From positions 101,547,503-101,611,502 of the forward strand of contig CM058230.1 of the NCBI GenBank assembly GCA_030180135.1: a stretch of 64,000 nt of DNA. The letters run 5' to 3'. Position 1 is the first letter of the stretch, and every line of letters begins with the position of its first letter. This DNA is from Orychophragmus violaceus (lineage: Eukaryota; Streptophyta; Magnoliopsida; Brassicales; Brassicaceae). The notes beneath the pieces were generated by a model. It was not told the origin of the DNA. It worked only from the letters and a program-made list of their open reading frames with translations, and did no database searches. Positions 1-8,524 of this stretch are shown in pieces. The translations under genes were made by a program, and so were the position numbers.

Positions 1-465
1 AAAGATATTATAAGATATTATGAATAAATCAAATATAAATTGTTTTACAGTTTTACCCTTAATGAAAGTTACAAATCCTAATAATATCAAGGGCAAATTC
101 CGGGAACAACATTTATGTACCATGGCAAACCTTCCTATTTTAATAGATTAGATCTTTATTTTAATTTATTGTTAGTGTTGTTTATGTAAAGGGACTAGAC
201 TTGTTAGTGATGTTTTAAGGATTCTGAAGATATTTAAAAAAAATTCTTAAAACGGATATGCCTTATTTTATACTTCAATTAACAAAATATTTTGAACAAA
301 GTTAATCATAATAAAATACTTGTAATTATTCGGAGGCTCAACTTGGTTCTTTTTTTTTAAAATAATAACAATTATTAACATCTCGATAAAGAAAATTTAT
401 TAAAATATATAAAAAAACAAAAGAAAATCTATTAAAAAACACCAAAGGACAAAAATATGAAGACT
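1..465. other. AT-rich flank with no recognised gene
   Basis: Very AT-rich sequence with several A and T homopolymers. I see no long ORF, RNA gene or LTR terminus here. It is best read as the chromosomal target into which the LINE beginning at about 479 inserted, since one copy of the LINE target duplication closes this segment. Confidence 0.5.
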
Positions 466-478
466 AGAAAGTAAAAGG
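466..478. repeat. Left target-site duplication of the LINE
   Basis: The 13-mer AGAAAGTAAAAGG is repeated exactly at 35116-35128, directly after a short poly-A run. A 13-bp direct repeat flanking a poly-A-terminated insertion is the expected product of target-primed reverse transcription. It brackets 34.6 kb because other elements later inserted inside the LINE. Confidence 0.75.
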
Positions 479-646
479 CAAAACAAAAATCAAGGGATTG
501 AAGTTTCGTCGGGGTCTTAGAGAGCGACGAAGAAGACGATTCCCGAAGGGGATACGACAATTTCCACACGGAAAATTTGTGGTTTGCTTCATACTTTCTA
601 GTGTTTAGATCAATCTGATTTCCCAATCTCACAACGATTCTAGGGT

Positions 647-651
647 TTTAT
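647..651. repeat. Target-site duplication of Copia-A (TTTAT)
   Basis: TTTAT directly precedes the 5' LTR and recurs at 8186-8190 directly after the 3' LTR. This defines the Copia-A boundaries exactly and shows LINE 5' UTR sequence on both sides. Confidence 0.9.
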
Positions 652-1292
652 TGTTGGGAATGTCCTGAAATCTACTGTGCTATCTCTAGAAAGTATGATA
701 AGTGTCGAGATCAGACATAAGTCATAAATACTGGGAGGTCATGATGACTTGCTAGAGCCCGCTCTTGATCTATAAGTTAAGTACTTATTACCAGTATTGT
801 ATGATCCCTAAGGGTCACACACCATAGCTAACGGGAAAGTTAACAAGGAATTAATACAGTAAGATGCAAGACATTTACTGTATTTGTACAGAGAATTGGG
901 CCAGACAAAATACAGTCTTTTTGTCTGATTTGGGTCTTGGGCCCAAAAGCCTAATAAGCCATTAGTTTAATTACTTGGGCCCATATAAGGAAGAGGAGGC
1001 GCCAGTTAGCCTTGTGCTTCTGCGATTTTAGGTCTGGCCGTCCTCCTCTCTCTCTGTTGTTCCAGCTTGGTCTAGCAGCCTGATCCAGTAGCTTGTAAGC
1101 GTGTGGATACCTAGGAGGAGCCGGTAATCATCAGCTCTCAGTGATCTCTTCATTCCCTTGATCAATCCGCTGCAATCATAAGGTAATGATCCTGATCTGT
1201 TTATGATTCAACTGCAAATCACCTAGATCCTAGTTGATTATGTGATAGGTTGTAATCTGATAATTGAACCTATGAACCAACATAATCCCACA
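652..1292 (+). repeat. 5' LTR of Copia-A
   Basis: Starts TGTTGGGA and ends TCCCACA, with typical TG...CA ends. A TATA-like CATATAAGG lies at 982-990, so transcription should start near 1010-1020. A pyrimidine-rich stretch follows, and a consensus splice donor AAG/GTAATG at 1183 lies in the U5 part. Near-identical copy at 7545-8185. Confidence 0.95.
982..990 (+). promoter_or_regulatory. TATA box of Copia-A LTR
   Basis: CATATAAGG lies about 330 bp into the LTR, ahead of a CT-rich initiator-like region, the usual place for an LTR promoter. Positional inference only. Confidence 0.55.
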
Positions 1293-1293
1293 G

Positions 1294-1306
1294 TGGTATC
1301 AGAGCC
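1294..1306 (+). promoter_or_regulatory. Primer-binding site, initiator tRNA-Met
   Basis: TGGTATCAGAGCC starts one base after the LTR end and is complementary to the 3' end of plant initiator tRNA-Met, the standard primer for plant Copia elements. Confidence 0.93.
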
Positions 1307-1459
1307 TAGGTCGTTAGGTTTTTGCTGTTTGGATCATATTTAGGTTGTTTTTAAATGTTTAGAATCGAATTTGTGTTAAGAAATTTGATTAGAAAACTTG
1401 AAAACCTAATATGTAAATCGCATGAACCGATTGAAACCCATCGGTATGCGAAGTGGACG

Positions 1460-1606
1460 CCCGTATCGATCGACGAGGGAGCGTGATATCGATCGATATC
1501 AATCGGATCGATTGCTTCTCGCTGTCCCGATGACCCGATCGCAACGAGCTGATGCACGCGAGTATCGATCGACGAGTGAGCGTCATATCGATCGATATGC
1601 TGGCGA
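1460..1606. repeat. Paired TCGATCGA palindromes in Copia-A leader
   Basis: TCGATCGA occurs at 1466, 1489, 1565 and 1588, forming two pairs each spaced 23 bp start to start. The flanks extend the palindrome, as in ATATCGATCGATAT. A related CGATCGAT lies near 1683. In the other elements of the window the usual spacing is 21 bp. Confidence 0.8.
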
Positions 1607-2274
1607 GGCATACGTTCCGCGAGTAGCCAATCGGTTCAGCCGAGCTTCGCGGTTCGTCCTTCCCTAACCCGCGAAAATGAACCGATCGATCCGATTGTGT
1701 TTCATTGTTAGCTTAAGCTTAACCCGCAAGTTAGGTCAAAATCAGCTAAAATTGATTGGTTAGACCAATCTTTTTCTTCCTGATTTTGGACTTAACCGAA
1801 CCGATCCAATTTAATTGGTGGTTCAAGCGGTTAACCAAATCGCGGTTTGCTGGAAATTATTTAATACAATTGGTATTATTTAATTTCTGGTTAAACCGGA
1901 TTTAAATTCAAAAATTGAATTTTAACCTAAACCGAAGGCTGGTCTAAGTTTGATTTGGTTGGACCAAATAATTTAGAGCTGGTCTGGTTTAGTAAATAAC
2001 CAGTTGGATTTAGTAGTTAATTTGGTCTTGGACCAGAATTAATGAACCAACTCGGTTATGTCAAATTATTGGGCCAATTGGAATTCTGTGGTCTTGGGCC
2101 AAGAATTGGGCCTATAATTTGTGACCCAACCGGAAACTTTAATAAAACATTAAATTAGAAATTTCTATTTTTGGCATGTTTCTAGATTTAGAAAGTTTCT
2201 AAAATAAGTAAGTTTCCCAAAATAGTAATCTTCTATTTTTGGAAAGAAAACCTAAAATCCTCAAAACCAATATC

Positions 2275-2645
2275 AAGCTTGGATGTCTTGCCCAATCTTG
2301 TCAGCTACTTAACGCTTATTCAATTACAGATATGGTTTACAGTGTGAGGTGTCTGTTTTTGCGTAAGTAAAGTAGTATATAGTCACTAATTTCATTGGGA
2401 GTCCCAGACTTTAGTGATTATTTGGCTGTAAGAGATTGGTTTCCTTGACTGGGCCATCGGGAGTCCCGGGCCTTGAGACATCTGGTGAATTGGGCCTTGG
2501 GCCCAATCCACAACCGAGAGTTATATAGATATAACTAGCTGTGTGCATGCTTACCAAGTAAAGCTAATTCCGGGTGACGGCCAGTGGCCCACTTTGGTTT
2601 TAGTTGAACATGGGTCTCGGAATCATTGCATTCATATGAGGTTAA
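2275..2645 (+). promoter_or_regulatory. Conserved untranslated leader block, candidate packaging region
   Basis: This stretch is much better conserved than the rest of the leader in Copia-B (about 15550-15935), Copia-D (about 42110-42490, minus) and more weakly Copia-C (about 32590-32960, minus). It holds the near-palindromic words GGGAGTCCCGGGCC and GGGCCTTGGGCCC plus GGTGACGGCCAGTGGCCC. It contains no coding frame and lies inside the predicted intron. A role in RNA dimerisation or packaging is inference. Confidence 0.45.
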
Positions 2646-2746
2646 ACAAAGAAATTTTGAATGCAATGCGAGTTTTCTTATAAGTTATTAAGATTACTCT
2701 TTTATGAACTAAATAACTAAAACTCTATTGTCTCATAATTTCAGCT

Positions 2747-5700
2747 ATGTCAAGCACAACAACACAAAACACTTTCTCGATCCGGTCTGCCCTTGAGAAG
2801 GACAAACTGAACGGATCAAACTTCCTGAACTGGTCCAGGAACCTGAGACTTGTGCTCAGGCAGGAGAAGAAGGCTTATGTCCTTGAAAGAGTTCTCCCCC
2901 CTAGACGTGCGAATAATGCCGCACAAGCTGTGAAGAATGCTTGGGATACGCATTCTTCAGATGCTAATGACGTGGTTTGCCTAATGTTGGCGACATTGGC
3001 TCCCGAACTGCAGATTCAGTGGGAAGGCCTGACTTGTCCCATGGAACTGATGGCAAACCTGAAAGCGTTGTTTCAGGAGCAGGCTCGTACAGAGAGATTC
3101 CAAACTGTAAAGAATCTCTTGGACTGTAAAATGGCTAAGGATGCAGCAGTGAGTCCACATGTTCTGAAAATGATGGGTTATCTCGATCATTTGACTAGAC
3201 TCGACTGTCCTATAAGCCAAGAGCTTGCTTGTGATATCGTTCTGCAGTCTCTTACTCCTGCATATGACCAGTTCACCTTGAACTATAATATGCATGGGTT
3301 GACAAAGACTTTGCCTGAGCTACATGGTATGCTCAAGACTGCAGAACCTAATCTGAAGATGGCCAAGGACCCGTCTGTACTCATGGTGCAGAAGGGCAAG
3401 GGTTTCAAGAAATCCGCTGCAGACAAAGGAAAGGGCAAGGCAGTCCACAAAGAAAAGGCCAAGCCCAAGCCCGTGTCTAAAGCTGGGCCTTCTGATATCT
3501 GCCACTTTTGCAAAGAGGCAGGGCATTATCGCAGGGACTGTAAGAAATACCAGGAAAGTCTGAAGGAGAAGAAGAAGTCCTTCGCGACTACTGCTTCAGG
3601 TATTTTTGTTATTGAAGTAAATACTACTACTTCTGATAATACCACTTGGGTATTAGATACTGGATGTGGGGCTCATATTTGTACTAATGTGCAGGCGCTC
3701 AGCAACAGTAGAAGGTTGAAGCAAGGGCAAGTAGAGTTGCGGGTTGGCAATGGAGCGAAGGTTCCAGCACTGGACGTTGGCACTTACTTGTTGTCTTTAC
3801 CTTCTGGATTGATTTTAGAACTTGAGAATTGTTATTTTGTACCTGCTATAAGCAGAAATATCATTTCAGTTTCATTATTGGATTTACAAGGATTTGATTT
3901 TTCTATTAAGAATAAATTGTGTTCCTTTAATCTCAATGATATGTTCTATGGCTGTGCCCCTCTTATTAATGGGCTGTACATGCTGGATCAATCTAATCCA
4001 GTATATAACATTAATACAAAACGGTTCAAATCTAACGAAGAAAATGAAACGTTTCTCTGGCATTGTCGTTTGGGGCACATTAGTGAGAAACGCGTCAAGA
4101 GGCTCCATTCAAATGGACTCTTGGGCTCATTTGACTTTGAGTCTTGTGAGCAATGCGAATCTTGCCTAATGGGCAAAATGACACGGGCCCCTTTTAATAA
4201 ACCCACAGAAAGGGCCAGTGAACTATTGGGCCTGATACATACTGACGTGTGTGGCCCAATGTCCACAAATGCTAGAGGAAACTATCAGTACTTTATTACA
4301 TTCACTGATGATTTCAGTAGATATGGATATGTCTACTTGATGAAACATAAGTCGGAAACCTTTGAGAAGTTCAAAGAATTCCAGAATGAAGTACAGAACC
4401 AGCTTGGTAAAAGTATTAAGGCTCTTCGGTCGGACCGAGGAGGAGAATACTTGAGCCAGGAATTCCGTGATCATCTGAGTGAGTGTGGGATCATCTCCCA
4501 ACTCACACCTCCTGGAACACCTCAGTGGAATGGTGTGTCTGAGAGAAGGAATCGGACATTGTTAGATATGGTCCGATCCATGATGAGTCACACAGACCTT
4601 CCTATATCCCTTTGGGGATATGCTTTGCTGACCGCAACGTTCACACTGAACAGAGTGCAATCAAAAGCAGTAGCAAAGACACCATATGAGTTATGGACTG
4701 GAAAGGCTCCAGCAATGTCTTTTCTCAGAATTTGGGGTTGTGAAGCCTATGTCAAAAGATTAATCTCAGACAAGCTTACACCAAAATCTGACAAGTGCTA
4801 CTTCATTGGTTATCCTAGGGATACCAAGGCTTATTACTTCTATCTGCGATCCGAGAACAAGATCTTTGTTGCTCGGGATTGTACTTTTCTTGAGAGGGAA
4901 TTTCTCTCTAAGAAAGATAGTGGGAGTAAGGTACAACTTGATGAAATTCAAGAAGGACAGGAACCTGTTCAACCTAATGAGGGAGAACAGCAGGATGAAT
5001 TACATGAAGTTGTAATAGAACCTGAACCTGAAGTACCTGAAGTTCGAAGATCCGAAAGGATCCGTCACGAACCCGATAGATATCAGGGATTCCTCGTGAC
5101 TAATTGCCATGATCTTTTGATCATTGACGGTGATGAACCCTCGAACTTTGCAGAAGCCATGATAGGCCCTGACTCCTCAAAGTGGCGTGAAGCCACTGAA
5201 TCCGAGATGGACTCCATGTCTGTCAACCGAGTGTTTTCACTGGTTGACTTACCCGCTGGTGCTAAAGCCATCGAGTGTAAATGGATCTTCAAGAAGAAGA
5301 TTGACATGGATGGAAATGTCCAGATTTACAAGGCCAGGTTGGTGGCAAAAGGTTTCAAGCAAATTCATGGTATAGACTATGATGAAACCTACTCACCAGT
5401 GGCCATGATGAAATCAATTCGGATTCTCCTAGCAACTGCCGCTTATTATGATTATGAGATTTGGCAGATGGATGTGAAAACCGCCTTCCTGAATGGAATC
5501 TTGGAGGAGGATGTGTATATGACACAGCCTGATGGTTACATTGATCCTAAGAATGCTGGGAAAGTATGCAAGCTTCACAAATCCATTTATGGATTGAAGC
5601 AAGCATCGAGGAGTTGGAATCTTCGTTTTGATGAAGCAATAAAGAATTTTGACTTCATCAGAAACAAGGAAGAACAATGTGTGTATAAGAAAACTAGTGG

Positions 5701-6709
5701 GAGCAAAGTGGCGTTTCTTATCCTATATGTCGATGACATATTGCTTCTTGGAAATGATATTCCAATGCTGAAGTCTGTTAAAGACTGGCTGGGAAGTTGT
5801 TTTTCCATGAAGGACATGGGTGAAGCCGCGTATGTTCTTGGAATCCGAATCTTTAGAGACAGATCTAAAAGGCTGATTGGACTTTGTCAAGATTCTTATA
5901 TAGACAAAATCCTGCATCGATTCGGAATGGATAAATCCAAGAAGGGATTCACGCCAATGATACATGGTGCTACACTAAGCAAGACTCAGTGTCCTAAAAC
6001 ACCTGATGAGCTTAAGCGCATGAGTAGGATACCTTATGCTTCGGCTATAGGATCTATCATGTATGCCATGATCTGTACTCGTCCTGATGTTGCTTATGCA
6101 CTAAGCATGACGAGTAGGTACCAATCTAATCCAGGTGAGAATCACTGGATTGCCGTAAAGAATATCCTGAAGTATTTAAGGAATACTAAGGATAAGTTCT
6201 TGGTTTACGGAGGAAGTGAAGTGCTTGAAATGAGTGGATTCACGGATGCAAGTTTTCAGACAGATAAAGATGATTTCCGGTCACAGTCTGGTTACATCTT
6301 CTGTCTGAATGGCGGTGCAGTAAGTTGGAAGAGCTCCAAGCAGAGCACCGTGGCAGATTCCACAACTGAAGCTGAATACATCGCTGCTTCAGAAGCTGCG
6401 AAGGAAGGAGTTTGGATAAGGAACTTCTTGATTGAACTCGGTGTATTCCCAAATGCCACTGAGCCTCTAGCACTGTATTGTGACAACAATGGTGCAATTG
6501 CTCAAGCCAAGGAACCGAGACATCATCAGAAATCCAAACATATTATGAGAAGGTATCACCTGATTCGTGATATAGTGAATAGAGGTGAAGTGATGGTCAG
6601 CAGAGTTCCCACTGATGAGAACGTGGCTGACCCGTTAACAAAGCCACTCCCGAGACCTAAGCACGAGTTGCATAATGCTGCTGTAGGAATTAGAGATATT
6701 CAAATGTAA
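2747..6709 (+). CDS. Copia-A gag-pol polyprotein, intact
   Basis: Single 1320-aa frame encoding the particle protein and all enzymes needed for Ty1/copia replication. In order: gag N-terminal domain (about residues 10-210), a CCHC zinc knuckle starting at residue 252 (CHFCKEAGHYRRDC), aspartic protease with catalytic Asp304 in WVLDTG, integrase with an HHCC zinc region (H...H...CxxC, about 430-480) and a DDE core beginning HTDVCGPM, then reverse transcriptase with YVDD at residues 994-997, and RNase H with DASFQTD and TTEAEYIA (about 1165-1220). The ATG follows a splice acceptor by two bases. No stop or frameshift and LTRs nearly identical: the element could be autonomous. Closest relative in the window is the Copia-D polyprotein. 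Confidence 0.95.
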   Translation: MSSTTTQNTFSIRSALEKDKLNGSNFLNWSRNLRLVLRQEKKAYVLERVLPPRRANNAAQAVKNAWDTHSSDANDVVCLMLATLAPELQIQWEGLTCPMELMANLKALFQEQARTERFQTVKNLLDCKMAKDAAVSPHVLKMMGYLDHLTRLDCPISQELACDIVLQSLTPAYDQFTLNYNMHGLTKTLPELHGMLKTAEPNLKMAKDPSVLMVQKGKGFKKSAADKGKGKAVHKEKAKPKPVSKAGPSDICHFCKEAGHYRRDCKKYQESLKEKKKSFATTASGIFVIEVNTTTSDNTTWVLDTGCGAHICTNVQALSNSRRLKQGQVELRVGNGAKVPALDVGTYLLSLPSGLILELENCYFVPAISRNIISVSLLDLQGFDFSIKNKLCSFNLNDMFYGCAPLINGLYMLDQSNPVYNINTKRFKSNEENETFLWHCRLGHISEKRVKRLHSNGLLGSFDFESCEQCESCLMGKMTRAPFNKPTERASELLGLIHTDVCGPMSTNARGNYQYFITFTDDFSRYGYVYLMKHKSETFEKFKEFQNEVQNQLGKSIKALRSDRGGEYLSQEFRDHLSECGIISQLTPPGTPQWNGVSERRNRTLLDMVRSMMSHTDLPISLWGYALLTATFTLNRVQSKAVAKTPYELWTGKAPAMSFLRIWGCEAYVKRLISDKLTPKSDKCYFIGYPRDTKAYYFYLRSENKIFVARDCTFLEREFLSKKDSGSKVQLDEIQEGQEPVQPNEGEQQDELHEVVIEPEPEVPEVRRSERIRHEPDRYQGFLVTNCHDLLIIDGDEPSNFAEAMIGPDSSKWREATESEMDSMSVNRVFSLVDLPAGAKAIECKWIFKKKIDMDGNVQIYKARLVAKGFKQIHGIDYDETYSPVAMMKSIRILLATAAYYDYEIWQMDVKTAFLNGILEEDVYMTQPDGYIDPKNAGKVCKLHKSIYGLKQASRSWNLRFDEAIKNFDFIRNKEEQCVYKKTSGSKVAFLILYVDDILLLGNDIPMLKSVKDWLGSCFSMKDMGEAAYVLGIRIFRDRSKRLIGLCQDSYIDKILHRFGMDKSKKGFTPMIHGATLSKTQCPKTPDELKRMSRIPYASAIGSIMYAMICTRPDVAYALSMTSRYQSNPGENHWIAVKNILKYLRNTKDKFLVYGGSEVLEMSGFTDASFQTDKDDFRSQSGYIFCLNGGAVSWKSSKQSTVADSTTEAEYIAASEAAKEGVWIRNFLIELGVFPNATEPLALYCDNNGAIAQAKEPRHHQKSKHIMRRYHLIRDIVNRGEVMVSRVPTDENVADPLTKPLPRPKHELHNAAVGIRDIQM

Positions 6710-7544
6710 TCTCTTTTTGAGTGGGAGTTGTGAGGGCTTTATTTTAGTTATTTTGATTGGTTCATGTAAACATTTTTTTTAATGTTAATGAAATTTTATT
6801 TCTGGATTATTTTTAACCGTGATATAAAATAATCGTTCCAAAATGATTCATGTCGTAATATATGGGCCATCGAAGTACATGAGAAAGACTTGATCATGAA
6901 ACCCCATATTTAACGAAATGACATAAATCATAGTGTCCATAGTCGAAGGTTGTTGAAATTGGAACACCAACAACCACTTGAGACTAGAGTGTGTTGAGAC
7001 TTATGACCAAGTTTCATGGGTCATGGATGCGCGGCATCAAAGTCAACACATAGGTATATGTAGGGAGCATATGACCGGACATGGCCCGCTGATGAGAACT
7101 CTACAAGATATTGATATCTGTGTCATAAAAAGTTCTCATTTACGACTATAGAGTATAGTCCTTAGACTTGAGTTCGCATGCATGTGGCTGCACATGGATT
7201 GATGCGCTTTGATCATTGTCTAACGCTGTTTCGTAACTGGGAGCTATAAGGACCTTGGTTGGGTGTATTATAAAGTGTGTAGTTCATAGTGATGGAACAA
7301 GATGGGATTTGTCCCTGCCGTTTAACGGAGGTAATATCTCTAGGCCAATCGGAGACTTGATAGCTGGTAAGAGAGTGGCCACTCCCAAATGGACTTGCCC
7401 AAGTCGTTTGAATTGTCAGTATCAAATCTGGTCCGATGAACATGGTCTGGCTATATAAGGATGACACGCATCTTGCCTTATGCCAGATCGAGATATTGAG
7501 ACAAAAGGATTAGGGAATGTAGGATTCCAGTACAAGTGGGAGAT
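6710..7544 (+). other. Copia-A 3' untranslated internal region with polypurine tract
   Basis: About 830 bp without a credible ORF, between the gag-pol stop and the 3' LTR. The final AAGTGGGAGA (7534-7543) abuts the LTR and is the polypurine tract that primes plus-strand DNA synthesis. The same PPT word occurs in Copia-B, C and D. Confidence 0.8.
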
Positions 7545-8185
7545 TGTTGGGAATGTCCTGAAATCTACTGTGCTATCTCTAGAAAGTATGATAAGTGTCG
7601 AGATCAGACATAAGTCATAAATACTGGGAGGTCATGATGACTTGCTAGAGCCCGCTCTTGATCTATAAGTTAAGTACTTATTACCAGTATTGTATGATCC
7701 CTAAGGGTCACACACCATAGCTAACGGGAAAGTTAACAAGGAATTAATACAGTAAGATGCAAGACATTTACTGTATTTGTACAGAGAATTGGGCCAGACA
7801 AAATACAGTCTTTTTGTCTGATTTGGGTCTTGGGCCCAAAAGCCTAATAAACCATTAGTTTAATTACTTGGGCCCATATAAGGAAGAGGAGGCACCAGTT
7901 AGCCTTGTGCTTCTGCGATTTTAGGTCTGGCCGTCCTCCTCTCTCTCTGTTGTTCCAGCTTGGTCTAGCAGCCTGATCCAGTAGCTTGTAAGCGTGTGGA
8001 TACCTAGGAGGAGCCGGTAATCATCAGCTCTCAGTGATCTCTTCATTCCCTTGATCAATCCGCTGCAATCATAAGGTAATGATCCTGATCTGTTTATGAT
8101 TCAACTGCAAATCACCTAGATCCTAGTTGATTATGTGATAGGTTGTAATCTGATAATTGAACCTATGAACCAACATAATCCCACA
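7545..8185 (+). repeat. 3' LTR of Copia-A
   Basis: 641 bp, same length as the 5' LTR with two substitutions. It is followed by TSD TTTAT (8186-8190), after which LINE 5' UTR sequence resumes. Confidence 0.95.
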
Positions 8186-8190
8186 TTTAT

Positions 8191-8524
8191 GTGTGTTTGT
8201 GTGTTGGGGTTGCTGAATCTCGTATTTATTCATCATCGATTGCATCGGAAGCTCAGATAAAGAACGGAGTGACGACACCAATCTGAACCCTAACCTCGTT
8301 CGGATTTCAACTCTCAATCCCTCGTCTCTAATTTCTCCGGCACATGTTTGGCTAACCATCACGGTCCGTTGGGTTTCAAGGAGGAAGCATAGGTGGATTC
8401 AGCTTGACGACTCTGCTCGTTCGGTTTCGCTATCTTGTTGTGACTCTAGGCTGTCAATTGCTTCGTCTGTCCGGTTATTAGTCACTCTCGGGTTTTCCCT
8501 CAGCTCAGAAATTTGTGTTTGCCC
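8191..8524 (+). other. LINE 5' untranslated region, distal part
   Basis: Continues the LINE 5' UTR begun at 479-651. No gag-like ORF1 is present in the combined roughly 500 bp, which is unusual for a plant L1 and suggests an internal deletion or 5' rearrangement. Confidence 0.6.

Larger units (their letters stand above)
1183..2744 (+). other. Predicted leader intron of Copia-A
   Basis: Donor AAG/GTAATG at 1183 inside the LTR and acceptor TTTCAG ending at 2744, two bases before the gag ATG. Splicing would remove about 1.56 kb including the LTR end, the PBS, the TCGATCGA motifs and the conserved leader block. The same arrangement is present in Copia-B, C and D. No transcript evidence is available here. 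Confidence 0.5.
652..8185 (+). mobile_element. Copia-A, complete Ty1/copia LTR retrotransposon
   Basis: 7.5-kb element with two 641-bp LTRs, tRNA-Met PBS, polypurine tract, an uninterrupted 1320-codon gag-pol and a perfect 5-bp TSD. The two LTRs differ by only two substitutions in my hand comparison (near 958/7850 and 1001/7894), so insertion was recent. It lies in the 5' UTR of the LINE. Copia lineage was not assigned. The gag N-terminus matches Copia-B, C and D, and parts of the LTR and leader are shared with them, so the four form a related group. Confidence 0.95.

Noticed and set aside
1294..1306. tRNA-like sequences at TGGTATCAGAGCC sites
   Set aside because: These are primer-binding sites complementary to the tRNA-Met 3' end. 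No cloverleaf-length sequence surrounds them.
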